Positions 23,600-35,921 of a stretch of DNA of 64,000 nucleotides are shown here, piece by piece. Below the pieces are notes generated by a model. That model was not told the DNA's origin and did no database searches. It was given only the letters and a program-made list of their open reading frames with translations. Both the position numbers and the translations under genes were made by a program. The DNA is from Hansfordia pulvinata. Lineage: Eukaryota; Ascomycota; Sordariomycetes; Xylariales. The stretch covers positions 1,302,001-1,366,000 of the forward strand of contig BJKQ01000005.1 of the NCBI GenBank assembly GCA_006538405.1, written 5' to 3'. How positions within the stretch are numbered: the stretch's first letter is position 1; every line of letters begins with the position of its first letter.

Positions 23600-26082
23600 C
23601 TACTGACCACCGCGGAAGCTGTCGTATTCGTTATCCAGCGACTCGTCCATGGCGGCGTCCGACATGTCCATGTCCACGTCCAGCGCGCCGGAGTTGTTCT
23701 CCCGCTTGATGATCTTGATCCGCGTGGCGGCGCTCACCGGAGGGGGTGCTTCATCCTGGATGAGGTTTTGCGTCAGTCCTGAGTCTTCGAAGGGGGTAAG
23801 ATATTAGGGGAAAGGGGCAAGCAGCACGTACAACGGACGCGCCTGTCTCGCTGTTGTGGGGCGAGGTCTCGCGGGTCAGGCTCTCGATGCTCACGCGCCT
23901 CGCGCCCGACGACGCCGTGGCTGCGCTCTGGTGGTGCTGGGCCTGGGCCTGAGTGCTGCTGGTAGCGGTCGCGTTGTTGTTGCTCGGGTGGCGTGCTCGT
24001 CCGGGCGCGGCGGGGTCGGGCGGTAGGCCGGGGCCGGGGTAGTGGGGATCGGCGTGGTGAAGACGGGCGGCAGGACGTCGGCGAACCGCTCGATTCCGGG
24101 GATCACGTAGCGCGGCGGCGCGGCGCTGCTCGACTGCTGTTGCTGATGTTGCTGCTGGTGCTGAGACTGCTGTTGCTGCTGTGGTTGCTGATGCTGAGGC
24201 TGACGGTGAGATTGCTGGCGCTCCTGGGCGGGGTTGTAATGCTCGTCAATGAGACCCGCGGCTACCATTGCCGCTCGGTAACCATTCCACGCCGCCGCCT
24301 CCGCCTCGTTGCTGTTGTCGTGAACGGCAACCGGTCTCTGAGGTCCCGGAGGCGCCACTGGGATCTGGGCAGCCATGTACGCCTGGTTGGTGGGCGGGTA
24401 GTTCGCGTTGTGAGCAGGACCTCCTCCTCCCGGATATCCGGCGGCGGGAGAGCTCTGGCCCTGCGGCTGCTGCTGCTGCTGCTGCATCTGCTGGAGCGCG
24501 GCGACCTGGGTGCGCATGCAATGGTTCTCGAACATCAGGCGGGCCGCCAAGTTCCCCGCGTAGCCGGCCTGGAAGCCGGCACCGGCACCGGCGCCGTACG
24601 GGTCGAAGCCCCCCGCGCCGTCGAAGTTGCCGGTGCCAGCGGCACCAACGCCCGGGCCGCGCAGGAGCGAGGTGCCGGGCTGTCCGCCGGGGCCGAAGTC
24701 GTAGCCGGCGCGGGAGAGGGCAGCCGCGGCGGCGGCGGCTTCGTGGGCTCCGTAGCCCTGCGGGGTGCGCTGCTCGGTGCCCGGGTAAGCCGGGGCCGGG
24801 GACGAGTAGATGCCGACGCGGGGCGTCTCGCGGAGGCGCTGGGGCACGGCCAGGGGGGAGTCCTGGTTGTGTCGCGGCTTTGTAAGTACGGGTAGGGTGA
24901 GGACTTTTGTGTGAAGACGTAATAAAAAAGGGCAAAGGGGAAAGGGGGTGGGGGAGACAACTTACAAGTCTGCTCGCCTTGCGCGGGTTGCTATCGGCCT
25001 CGCCCTTGACGAACGTGTCCGTGCTGTCTCCGCCGTCGTCGTCGCTGTCCTGGCTCTTCTTGATGTGGTGGTCCAGGAGGCGCTTTCGCTTGCCAGCCTC
25101 GGGCCTCACGCTGCCGGTGCGGCGGCGGCGGGAGCGCGCCGACTCGCCGAGGTCGTCATCTTCGGCATCTTCATCTTCTCCTGCATTGGCGTTGTCCTCT
25201 TCATTGTCCTCGTCCTCGTCGTCGGCACCAATGTTTGCAGGAGCAATCTCGTTGCCCTCCTCGTCGACGAGACGCTCGCGCTCGGCGATGCGGCCGCACT
25301 TCTTGGGGTTGTGCACGAGCTGGCGGGAGTCGGGCAGGTTGCTCTCGTTGTGGGTGCATGGCTCGGTGAAGGGGACGGCGCGGACGGCCAGGAGGGAGCT
25401 GGTGTCGCCCGGGTAGGCGCGGATGACGCCGCGGATGGTGGCGTCGTGCTGGGGCCCGTTCTTGACGATTGGGGGAGGCACCAGGTGGCCCTCGGCGACC
25501 ATCTCCTTGCGCAGGCGGTCGAACTTCTGCTTGAGCGCGAAGCCCGACATGCCCGGGTTGAAGCGGTGGGCCACCATCTCCCAGGGGATGGCCTTGTCGC
25601 GGCACTCGAGCTCGTAGACCAGGTTGAGCAGGACCTTTTCGATCATGCGGGGGCCTGAGGGAGGGAGGGAGAAGGTGATATGTCAGTACGATGGAAAGTT
25701 TCAGGGGGAGGTTTGGATTTTGAGACTCACGAGCCCAGGAGACAAGCTCACGACCACGACGGCCGCGGCCGTTGACTTTGCGCTCGTCGGCAGTCTTGGG
25801 GACGTGCGTGAAGTCCCAGCCTTCCAAGCGGCGGATGGCGTTCTGCTTCTTGCTCTTCTTGGCCTGGGCGACGGGGGTGGCAGGCTTCGCCTCGGCCTTG
25901 GGCGAGTTCTTAGCGGACTCGCCCGGGTCGACGTAGTCGCTGTCGGAAGGGTCCTCGTCCTTGATGATGGCCTTGCTTTTCGCAGCGGCCGCGCCACGGG
26001 GCGCCATGGTTGGAAGGGGCTTTCTGGGCCGGATGGGAGCAGGTGCTTCTTTGCCGTCCTTGGGGGCGTCAGCCGGGTCCAT
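23600..26082 (-). CDS. Large nuclear protein with a Myb/SANT-like helical domain and Gln-rich C-terminus
   Basis: Read as four exons: 26082-25731, 25654-24966, 24877 to about 23828, and 23778-23600; about 756 aa if healed. Exon 1 is basic/acidic and disordered up to IRRLEGWDFTHVPKT. Exon 2 begins RPRMIEKVLLNLVYELECRD and continues IPWEMVAHRFNPGMSGFALK and QKFDRLRKEM, a pattern like a three-helix Myb/SANT unit. It continues with a long acidic stretch and RRRRTG. Exon 3 is Ala/Gly/Gln-rich with polyglutamine runs. Near 23986 the frame changes at a shortened C run (HAT, then SNNNATATSSTQAQAQ), and the true end SGARRVSIESLTRETSPHN is in the second frame. The last exon ends DEYDSF-like DNEYDSFRGGQ. 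The exon 3 donor is unsure (GTGCTG fits the phase; GTACGT would need another base). A chromatin or transcription role is inference. Confidence 0.6.
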
Positions 26083-27572
26083 CGCGGCTGGATGAGCTTA
26101 CGGGCACACGGACAGAAAGATGATGCTCGGACTGAGAAGTCTTGCTCTTGAGGAGTTGTGAACTTGGAGGAGGATGCCACTCGAGTCTTGGACGGGGTCA
26201 GCTGGGACTGAGGCAGGCGATGCAGAATCAGGAGTCGGCCCACAGTGTAAACAAGGACTCAATGTGCCCTGCGATCTGGTTTCGCCCAATTGAGCCCCTG
26301 AAACTTGAGAGCGTGTATTAGTGGAGATGAGCAGATTTGAGTGAAGATGCGCCTTGTTCGCTCGGAGTGGCTGCCTGGGTCTTGTCCAAGTGGGTTGAGG
26401 CGCCTAAACAACAAACAGAAAAGGGGGATGGGCCGAGGGGGAATGGAGATGTACCGGAAAATTAGGAGGCGGCTGCTCCGAAGCTTTTCTTGAATGAACT
26501 TGCAAAAATGCTGCGATGAAGCTTGCTTATCCGAGCAAAGAACTTTGTAAGATAGACGATTGACAGAGGTGCTCTCAGCGAATACGCGTCACGCGAAGAG
26601 TAAGGTAATTTTGCAGACTCAAGCACTTAACCAATGGAAGAGTGAAACCGGCCCAGAGACCCAAGTTGGCAGCACTGTTGTTGACATGCAGGTCCGCAGA
26701 GCAACCCGGGTGCCCCAGCCAAAGAGTCAATCCGGTTGAGTGCTGTCCGGTTGCCCCGAGTGGTCGAGTCGAAACTGAGGCACTAAGAGGTAGGTAACTG
26801 GACCGGGCGGTGACACAACAATACCCAAGCCAGACTGCTTTCATTCAATCTTCACCCGGGAATCAGACGCAGAGAAGACGGGACTGGGCCCCGCTTCTGG
26901 ACAGGTACTTTCCCGTTGCTGTGCTGCCTGTTTGGCGAGACTGTGCAAACGCACCGAGGCCCTGCACGCTTGAATAAACGCAGCTTTGGCGAGGATGGAC
27001 ATCGGAGCAGCAGTTGAATACCGGGGCACTTCCCACCACTAGCTGGCGATCCGCCGTCTACTCTGACGAGCCCATGTAGACTGTCCTCTTGCGGGTGTAC
27101 CTTGCAGTGAGGCTCGAGATGGACTTTCCGGGGCGCCGCCCACGGGACGAAAGCCCGGCGCTGCTCCAGCAACCGCGGGACTGCAAGGTACAAGAAAACA
27201 GAAGAGACAGACAGACGGCGGCAGAGCATCCCATACCATTCAGGATGACAGGCAAAGAGCCAGCTCATTGTTGCGCGAGCGGAGACTTGATGAGAGGTTA
27301 CGTAGAGAAAGAACAAATGCAAACGGCATCTGGCCTCGGTGCATTCTATTTTGAATATCCATCTGTTGCTGCACCTGAACGAACGAGCCTCGGGCCATCA
27401 CGTCATTTGCACATATAACCGCGCGGGAGTGCCATCGTCATTGATACCGTGGTCAGCCGCCCAGAGTCTCGAGTGAAGGGATCCCTGCCGACATCGGCGC
27501 CGTTGCCCCATCCGAGCCCTGTCGCAAAGGTGCCTCTCCCGCCTGGCATTCCCTACATACAGTGCATACGTA
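26083..27572. other. Intergenic, no gene seen
   Basis: The promoter of the SANT-like gene and the 3' flank of the serine hydrolase. The minus frame 26852-27322 has no conserved pattern. Confidence 0.45.
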
Positions 27573-28864
27573 TTACAGAGCAGACCCCTTCGCGCCGCCA
27601 TGCTCCCCCCTCGACGCCCAGTATCCCGCCCAAAAGTCCTTCTTCCACGCGTTGATGAGCCTGTTGGCCTCCGGGTCCGCAAACGGGCTGACCTGCGTCG
27701 AGAAGAACCCGCCGACGCCGAGCTCCCGCGACACGAACCACACCGTGTTCAGCGCACCGCCCCACGCCAGCAGGTCGCCCCCGGGCTGCCCCAGCTCCGC
27801 CGCCTCGCCGCGCAGCAGCAGGCCCGCCAGCCCGTGGTTCACCTCCTCGCCCGCCACGGGGCCCGACACGTTGTCCCACGCGGGGCGCAGCTGCATCAGC
27901 ATCTCCGTCTGCGCGGACCGGGGCTCCAGCTGCGTCGCGAACACCATGTCCAGCGTGTCTCTCTTCAGCAGCCTGGGCTCGTCGGCGGCGAGGTCGGCCA
28001 GCACGCCGGCAAAGTCGCGCGCCCGCGCCACCAACCCCGCGCCGCCCTCCTGGTCGGCCGCGTTGTGCCCGAAGGTGAACTCGAACGGCTCCAGGCTGCC
28101 ATCTTGCGCGCGCTGGGCTCCCATCATCCTGTTGGCGGCGTACTCGGGACCTCGGGGAGGTTGAACGTCGGGTAAGGAGCTCGCAGGCCGAGCGGCTTCC
28201 AGATGTGCTCGACGAAGTAGTCCGTGAGGCTGACGCCCCCGTGCAGCCGCCGCACCGCCTCGCCCGCCCATTCCAGCCCGGTGCCGTACAGCCAGCCGGT
28301 GCCCGGCTCGAAGGAGAGCGGGGCGTCGAAGCGCTTGCGGACCAGCTTCGAGGCGCGCCCGCGCCGGCCCTCGGGCGTCTTGGCGGACCACGAGGTCAGC
28401 AGCGGGCCCAGGAAGTAGTACCCCAGCCCCGACGTGTGGGTGAGCAGGTGGCGCGGCGTGATGGGGACGGTGCTGGGGGCGTAGGTGAAGTCGCCGTCGC
28501 TGGTCTCGCCTGTGATGATGGGTTTGTTCTTGAGTTCTGGTAGGATGCGGTCCACGGGCTCGTCGAGGCCGATGAGCCCTTGCTCGATGCACTGGAGGAG
28601 GGCAATGCTGGTGATCAGCTTGGTGGCGCTGCCGACTTTGAGGGCCGCGTCGGCGTTGAGGGGTGCTGCGTCGGGGGCGATGGAGTCGTAGCCTGCGACT
28701 TTGCTGTAGATCTCGTTGCCTGTGTCGGGTTAGCTACCACCTTGTCGAGAATGACAAGAAAGGGACTACTTGCCATGCTTATCGACACACGTAGCGATCA
28801 CGCCGTGGATCTTGCCGGCGCCCTTGGCCGTGTACTGCGCCAGCAACTCGTCGAACTCGGACAT
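27573..28864 (-). CDS. Beta-lactamase-related serine hydrolase (class C fold), one-base frame break
   Basis: Read as 28864-28774 plus 28719-27573, about 412 aa if healed. Exon 1 gives MSEFDELLAQYTAKGAGKIH and then GVIATCVDKH; exon 2 continues GNEIYSKVAGYDS. The intron (54 nt) uses a GC donor (GCAAGT) with acceptor ACACAG. The active-site SxxK is in VGSATKLITS, and the LTHTSGLGYY segment fits the usual position of the second motif. Around 28146-28148 the frame changes: FNLPEVP in one frame is followed by EYAANRMMG in the next, explained by one missing C. The C-terminal part (GHNAADQEGGAGLVARARDF, WGGALNTVWFVSRE) is typical. In fungi such proteins include esterases and polyketide-pathway hydrolases; the substrate cannot be told here. 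No signal peptide, so probably cytosolic. Confidence 0.8.
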
Positions 28865-30344
28865 GGCGACGTTGGTGAGGATGAGGGGTACGAGTAGTTG
28901 GTTGCCAGCAGAAAATTATCGGGGCCGTCGAAGGAGATGGCCAGCCCAGCTCTTATATCACAGTATCCCTGCTATCTCGGCCCTTGCAGTCGCTGGTCGT
29001 TGTCTTTATATGTACGTCAGCTTATCCCCGGAGGCCTTCTTGACTCCCTGCCTCACCCCCTGTGCTGAGGTGGGGTCACTCCTAGCCCCGGTGTAAGTGA
29101 TCCGCCCCAGCATCGCAAAGCTGTGAGGGGCGCGATCTTTCCGCTAGGACGAATTGTCCCTATAGGGTCGGCTTCGACCGCGGCGTACCCAAAGAGGCTA
29201 CGCCCGCACTCGGGCGGAAGCCTCTCATAGGCCCCCCCAGTGGCCCCGTCGCCTGCCTGTCGCACAGCCACATTCCTGTAAATTACCATCGTACGACTTT
29301 TGACGCGCTCGCCGACCGACGTGTTTCTCACCATACACTTCATTCGGAAAAGCTCAGAGGGATTGTGCCTGAGTTTGAGAGGGACAGACTACCCTTTCAG
29401 GCTGGATGAAAGACTGATACAATCGTGAAATGGACTATCGTTGTTGCAGTCTGGTCGGTCGCTGACAGCCAAGTCGGTGCTAGCGTGAGGTTGCGGCCGC
29501 GCGCCGCTGAGTTGTACGTCATCAGTGCAACGTCGGCCCTGCGACGATTGCGCTCCAAACTGGACGTTGAGAACGCATTTCTAAGCAAAGCCATTGCAGA
29601 CGAAGAATCTTGGTCTAGTTTGTCTGCTTCAGCTGACAGACGTTGCTCTTCCTGGGTTTCTTGATTGGCGAGGTGTTGGACCCTGCACGACCAGCTCAAT
29701 CGGTGATGAGCGTACCGCGCTCAGGCGCTGCGACCGGGTCGCTCGCATTGAGCCACTCTCATTCCCAGAGCAACACAGGCTCTCGTGCCAGGAGCGGTAG
29801 CAATCACACATCACAGTCAACTACAGGCACAGGGGATTATGGGGTATCTATCTCATTATCATTTGCCGCGAGTCCTGGTTATTCAGGGGGCAGTGAGGGG
29901 GAAGCAAGAGGTATCGCATCCGGAAACTATCATCAAGCCTATCCCGGCTGTCATCCTGCGCCTGCGCGCCTATCGTGAACCATCAATCAAAAACGCCCGC
30001 AAATCCTGGTCCTGTCCATGTCCATGTGTGTCCCTCGTCACGTCTGCCGTGACATCCAGGGACCGAATCCGAAAAGAAAGACATAAGGAAATCGTCCAAA
30101 GAAGTGATTGTGTGTATGGTGTGTGCCGGGTGGGCAAAGGAGCGTGTGTACAAGATATTCTTGTGTGTTCATCTGACTGTCAAATGCTGGGCAAGTCAGC
30201 TTCAATTCGTATGGATTGAGGAGTGAGGGTGACGGGAGGCACTTACGAGTCTACGTGCAAGATCGTGTCCTGCATTCATCGTACGGAAAGGACTGAATGT
30301 GTAGTTGGTAGGGGTGTTGTGTTGGTACAGATATAGGGAGGAAC
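28865..30344. other. Intergenic, no gene seen
   Basis: The promoter of the serine hydrolase (with a TACGAGTA octamer at 28889-28896) and the 3' side of the coiled-coil gene. No convincing frame. Confidence 0.45.
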
Positions 30345-31451
30345 TCAGATGGCAGCACCGACACGCTGGGTGTTGCGGTTCCCTTCGCGCTTGAAGAGAC
30401 CACTAACCTTGGCCATGACGCCCTGCTTTGGCTCCTGGCGACGTTGCTCACGAGCGCGAGCATGCAGAGCAGCCTCGATGGCCTGCGCCATACTTTGCTG
30501 CGCGATGTCGGTGATGAGCTCGGGCAGAAGACGAATGAGAGTCTGAAGTGACTCGACTTGGTTGCCGGTGGCGCTCAAGTTGGTGTTGATGGCGTTCAGA
30601 AGGTTGCTCATCGAGTTGACGTTCTGCCCCATCGCATTTGTGTTGCCCTCGATGGCGTTGACGTGCTGACCGATGACGCGGACTTGGCGATCCAACATCT
30701 TATCATGAGCCGCCATGCGGTTGTCATGCTCAGACTGACGGTTGTCATGCTCAGCTTGGCGGTTGTCGTGGTCGGACAAGGAACCAAGGACACCTGCTAT
30801 CCCACCAGGCATCTTCTCAAGAGAGGCCATGGCATTGTCGGTGATGGCTTCGGCATTCGCGTTGGTAAGTCCATGAGCACCAGTAGCAGCAAGGCCACGA
30901 AGAGCAGCACGAATCTCCTTGCGAACCATCTCGCGCATGGAGCCCTGAGGGCCGGCATTCATGCGCAAGGCATGGTTGACAACATCGTAGACCTCGGCGT
31001 CACGGCTTACGCGGTCTTGGATGGTTGAGATGCGAGCGTGAGTGGTCGCAGATTCGAGACTGTCGACGTTGATGCCATCACGCTCACGAATGGCACGAGT
31101 GATCTCGACATAGAGTCGAGCAATGTTCTCATGACGGTTCCACTCAGAACGAGGGACCCCGGCAGTGACCATCTTCAGACGCATCAGCATCGAATAGTCT
31201 TTGAGCGTCGCGCGGGTGTCGTAGAGAGGCGTGGTGGTGATGGGGAACTCCTCCCTGGCGCGAGCCTCTTGAAGCTGGCGACCCATCTGATCAAGGGTCG
31301 AAGCGTTGACAACGCTGCCGTCAACAATGATGGTGAAATCGCCGTTGCCGGCGCTGTTGAGGCCACCAATTCCAGAGTCGATGGAACCAGTTGGAGAGTT
31401 CATGGTGGGTGAGGTGGGGTTGCCGCCAGTCTGGTTCTTAGTGGGAGACAT
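30345..31451 (-). CDS. Coiled-coil protein of unknown function with heptad repeats (368 aa)
   Basis: A single intact frame with start MSPTKNQTGG in a good context (CCACCATGT). Residues 1-40 are Ser/Thr/Asn/Gly-rich and probably disordered. A helical middle follows (for example LKDYSMLMRLKMVTAGVPRS, then EWNRHENIARLYVEITRAIR). Residues about 225-255 contain a 7-residue repeat (HDNRQAE, HDNRQSE, HDNRMAA, HDKMLDR). Next come Asn-rich heptads (AIEGNTNAMGQNVNSMSNLL), a pattern of a long parallel coiled coil. The C-terminus is basic (KVSGLFKREGNRNTQ). I recognise no family. It is one of the few genes here without introns, and the sense strand upstream is pyrimidine-rich for several hundred bases. 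Cytoskeletal, nuclear or virus-like-fibre analogies would be guesswork. Confidence 0.8.
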   Translation of the reverse strand: MSPTKNQTGGNPTSPTMNSPTGSIDSGIGGLNSAGNGDFTIIVDGSVVNASTLDQMGRQLQEARAREEFPITTTPLYDTRATLKDYSMLMRLKMVTAGVPRSEWNRHENIARLYVEITRAIRERDGINVDSLESATTHARISTIQDRVSRDAEVYDVVNHALRMNAGPQGSMREMVRKEIRAALRGLAATGAHGLTNANAEAITDNAMASLEKMPGGIAGVLGSLSDHDNRQAEHDNRQSEHDNRMAAHDKMLDRQVRVIGQHVNAIEGNTNAMGQNVNSMSNLLNAINTNLSATGNQVESLQTLIRLLPELITDIAQQSMAQAIEAALHARAREQRRQEPKQGVMAKVSGLFKREGNRNTQRVGAAI

Positions 31452-33953
31452 GGTGGCGGAAACGAGTGTTGCTGAGAAATGGTGAGTTGAGATGCGAGAT
31501 GTGAGAGAGCGAGAGAAGTGAGGCTTACATTGGTGTCGTATGAAGGAAACGAGTGCAGGGTGCAGTCGGTGCTGTGATGTCGAAGGAGTGGCTGAGATGA
31601 AGAAGTCAGAATGCTGAATGCTGCGAAGATCGCGAATGAAGTGGTAAACGAAGTGGATGAAAGAAAGACGTTTGGGAAAGATAGCAGTGGGTGAGAGGAA
31701 ACAGAAAAGTGGTTGCGGGCAGAGAGCGGGGGAATGAAGGTGAAGGTGAGTTGAGAGTGTGAGTGAGCAAGGGGAAAGCGACTTGGGCAGCCCAGCTTTG
31801 GGTGATGGGAAAAGTGGGGGTGGGACAGTGTGCGGGCGGACGAGCAGCAGCGCATTCGAAACGGCGAAATCAAGCCGAAATCAGAGAGGAGAAGATGAGG
31901 AAAAGACGAGCCGGCGCGTCTGAAGTCTGGGGTGCGTTGGGAGACGAGATAGAGAGGGCATCACTCACCTGTCTAGCTAGCAGAACGAAGTTATCGCAGG
32001 AGTCGAAAGGAGTGGCCGGAAAAGACTGGCGAGAATGGTGTCGTGTTGTGGTGTTGGGAAGTGAGAGAGAGATGCGAGAGAAGAAACAAAGGGAGAGACG
32101 GTAGTTATGAGGTATGTTCAGGCCGGGAGTGTGCGGACGGGCATGTACGGGACGGGTGTTCAGACTGGGCCGGGACGAAGGGCAGGTCGCGAGGGGCGAT
32201 GGGATGGGCAGAGAGAGTCGTTTTAGGGTGCAAACGAAAAAGATGGGCAATTCAGGCGATTGAAACAGAGTTGGCGCAGAGTGAGAGGCGGACAGATCAA
32301 GTCAGGAGGGCGAGGTAGAGTGGGAGTGGGAGGGGCTGGGCTGAGTTGTTGAGATGGCAGCATATGGCACGGGCGGCGATTCAACATCACCAGTCGGTCG
32401 GTTGTGTGTGCGGGCGCGCTTGGCGAGGTGAAGGCAGAACCTCGGGCGTCCATTGCTGTTCAGTCGCCGGCAGCAACAGGCACTGCCCACTGGCAGAGCA
32501 AAATCCGGTTTGGCCTGCCAAGAGCTGCCAATCAACGCCCGGGTTACCGGTGCCCTTTTTTTCTCTCTTCATTTAATGTCATTCAATGACAGCTCTGCGC
32601 TTCGCCCTGCGCTGCCCCGCGCGCCTGTCTCCCCTCAACTTGTTCGCGGGTCCGCCTCACTCGGCCACCAGAGCGCACCCGTCCTGCAAACACTGTAAAG
32701 TCGGTTTTGCGAGGCCGTAAAGGCAGCGGTGATTTCCTCTGCTCTGCTATGATCTGGTGTTTTTATTCAAGTTGGCTGGGCAGATTCCTCTTGTCCTGGC
32801 TCATAGACCAAATACACCGTTGCCTTTGCTGTCTTGTACTGGGCGACTGGGATGCTTGGAGTCAACGAGCCAGCGCCACACAAAAAGCTGCATTCAGCCA
32901 TTAACTCTCTGTGTGCAGAGCCACAACGGGATTTGAACTGCTTTGTGGGAACGAGTAAACATCCGGGCTCATCTGCGCCAGTGCACCAGTCGCCTCTTCT
33001 TCTCGGGGCCAAGCGGGGGGCAGCCGAGGCCGGTGCTTCAATGATGAAGGACGCAAAGGCGTTTGACAGCAGTAGCTGGCCCTCAATGCATGCCCCCGCA
33101 TAACCCCCAGAAACAGCAAAGCAATCGGGTCAAGCCACGGCCATCACAGACCAGGAGCAATGGAAGCTCCGGCAGTGGGACAACTTGGTCGGGATTTGGG
33201 AGACTGTCAGTCAATAGTAGGTATAGACTACAAGCCGTTTTTGGCGCCCGTGGTGTGCTCGATTGAACTTGGCGAATCCCGTGGAGAGTTGGGCGCTGCC
33301 CCTCGATGGCGCTCTTGGAAGCAAGCATCGCTACCGGTGCTGGCGCTTTTAGACTTCTCAGCCTGAGAACTTACGCAGCAGCTCAGCCTGCAGTCTCTTA
33401 CTGCATGATTTCAGAACCACGCTGCTGCGTCGTCGCAAGCTGAAAATTCGAGAGCCGACATGAATCACGGCGATGGACCTGTGCCGAGCCGCGGGGCGCT
33501 GCGACCGGGCAGAGCACAGCTGCGCTGGTGGTAGTTCATGTTTGGCCTACCAGGAGCACAAGACATCGTGCGCTGGGTATCATTTGGCGGGTACTGCATC
33601 AACGCGAAGTTGTGGAAGGCAGATGTAGGAGAATTGTTCTGATTGTCGTACCGAGACCTTGAGCCGATGCTCCCCGGAAGAAGAGGTAATCGAGGCCGAA
33701 GAGACCAGTACCGAAATACAGGCGCGCGACTCGCAAAATCGAAGAACCCGGAAACTAGACCATCTCTTATACCGCCGAGAAAACCAAACGAAAAAGAACC
33801 CCGGAACCCTGTGCTGCCTTTCCATACCCTGCTGAGCCGCAAAGTCAGCCCAAGTCCGAAGCGCAATGAACCAAAATATTGAGATGGGCAGCAGTACTCA
33901 CAGAAAAATAGCAGAAAAATAGCCACAGCTCTCGCGATACCTCCCCCTTGAGC
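31452..33953. other. Intergenic with a long pyrimidine-rich leader
   Basis: From about 31460 to 32350 the sense (minus) strand is strongly C/T-rich, as expected for an extended leader or promoter of the coiled-coil gene. The rest shows no gene. Confidence 0.45.
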
Positions 33954-35154
33954 CTACGGCGCGTACCCAATCTCCGACCAGTACTGCCCACCAAGTCCAT
34001 GCTGAAGTCCATGTCCGTGATCATGCTCATGCTCCTCCCCTTCTTCATATCCGCACGCATGCGCCGACCAAGCATCCACGTCAAAAGCGTGAGCTGTCGC
34101 GTGCAGGTGCGCCGGTGTTGACGTGGCGGGCGATTCAGGCTTCATCCTCATCGAGGCCCTCGGACTCGTCCTGCTCGTCGTCCGAAGATCCACCATCTGC
34201 GGTTCGGAAACATGGTTAGTCGACGTCGGGTACTCGGATTGCTGTTGCCACGGTTGACAGTTCATCACGGCGAGGTCGTAGGCGCTCGGCGACAGGAGTC
34301 GCTCGCGCTTCGGCGGGGTGCCAAATGCGCGGGGGTGCGCGGCGGATGTCGGCGGCGCGGGCGGGTCTACGATCAGCACATCGTCGTCGTCGTCGTCGTC
34401 GAGGAGGAAGGTCACGGGGCCCGGTGGCTTCTTCGTCGCGGACGCGGAGGAGCCGGGGGGAGGCGGCGTCGGCGAGGGCGTCGGGGGAAATACGGCGCAG
34501 GCGTACGCGGCGGCAGCGCCGGCGACGCGCGCGTACTCCTCGAACTTGACGGAAACGCCACTCGCGTCTCCCCCCTCGCGCTTCAAGTCGTTGTCATTGA
34601 CGTGGTGCTCGGGCTTCAAGGCGGCGTATGCTTCCTGGCGGCGGTGCCAGTCTTCGAGTTTAACTTCACCTTTGATGGCGAGCGCGGACGGCTCCTCGAG
34701 GTCGCCCAGGTCGGCGGGGGCGTCGCCCGGCTTGGCGCCGACGCGGCGGCGCTTGCGGCTGTTGGCGACGGCGGGGGTGCCCTTGCCCTTGCCTCCGGCG
34801 GTGGTGGTCGAGGCGGAGGAGGCGCCGCCCTCTTTCTTGATGCTGGACATGTTCTTCGCGCTGATGCCGTGGGCCTTGAGCAGGCGCTCGTATCGCTTGG
34901 CGCTGTCGTGGGCGGGCTGGTCAGCACAGGACTTGAGGAGGGGATGGACAGGGTGATGCTTACGCTGCGGCCTTGGTGACGATCTGGCACTCGGCGGCGA
35001 CCTCCTGGAAGTCGACCTGTGTATCGTGAGCTTCGGGTGAGCGGCTTCAGGGGTTTCAAGGGACGGAGCTTACCTTGCCGCCGTTGGAGTGCTTGATGCA
35101 CGAGACCAGGAAGCGGAGCTGGGACTCGGCGTCGAATGCTTGAGCCTTAGGCAT
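33954..35154 (-). CDS. Myb/SANT-like domain protein with His/Glu/Asp-rich C-terminus, one-base frame break
   Basis: Three exons: 35154-35074 (81 nt), 35016-34964 (53 nt) and 34916-33954. Exons 1 and 2 give MPKAQAFDAESQLRFLVSCI, KHSNGGK and VDFQEVAAECQIVTKAAA. Exon 3 continues AHDSAKRYERLLKAHGIS only if one C is added to the CCC at its first bases (34914-34916). This is a three-helix Myb/SANT-like unit of about 65 residues. The rest (healed total about 365 aa) has a basic patch (SRKRRRVGAK), Pro/Ser-rich stretches and a poly-Asp run. The box SAYDLAVMNCQPWQQQ is followed by a final HEHDHGHGLQHG segment. The SAYDL box and the His/acidic tail recur in the gene at 38130-39030, so the two are probably paralogues. 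A DNA-binding regulator is a reasonable inference. Confidence 0.65.
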
Positions 35155-35921
35155 CTTGAATGTTGTTCAATTGAGGAGTGGTGGGAAAAAATAGAGGATG
35201 AAGTGGGAGTTGATGGGGAGATGGCTGAGGCTGAGGGTGTGGACGTTGGAGTGTTCAAGTGTTGGGTGAGTGGGTGGGTGCAAACAGTTGGAACGCGTGG
35301 AAGTGTTGTTTTGGTTCTGCTGGGCGTCCCCTGACTTGGGGCTGTTGCTGGGGACTACTGCTGACTGGACCTCTGGAGGGAGGACGGTATTTTGAATACA
35401 GCACAGGGTTTAGTCCAGAATGTGAGAGGGCAAGCCAGAGGAGATGGACAGGGCTTGCACTGGCTTCTTGACACGAGAATGCCAATTGAGATCTTATGTC
35501 TTCTGCTGCCCAGTGGTGGCCAAGAGCAGGACATCCTGGTGGTCTCTTCTGCCCACACTGGAGGCTTTGGTCGTCTGGCATCTCATGGCTCCAAGGGTGA
35601 GCTGGTGAACTCTACTGCACAGCCAGGGCCCAGGTTCCAATGAGTCTTGCCTCAATGGCAGCATTGTCATTTCGAGCGACACTGCCCACAGCCTGCACAG
35701 TCTGCATCAAAGGAGACATTTCACTTTCATGCAAGGGCAGGCTCAAGTCTTTTGGTCATTGATCAATTCATAGGTCAGGCACGAAGCCTTTGTCCTCTAC
35801 CAAGTCCATCCTTAGGCAAGATCCTCACTGGTTGCCTTGGTCATCTCCATGCTCCGTGTCTTGATCATAATGGAAACGCACTGAAACCCGAAGATTGAGA
35901 CTGTTCCCTTCCGTGGAAGAT
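35155..35921. other. Intergenic between two minus-strand Myb-like genes
   Basis: The leader and promoter of the 34-kb gene, C/T-rich in its sense direction near the start. No gene. Confidence 0.5.
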
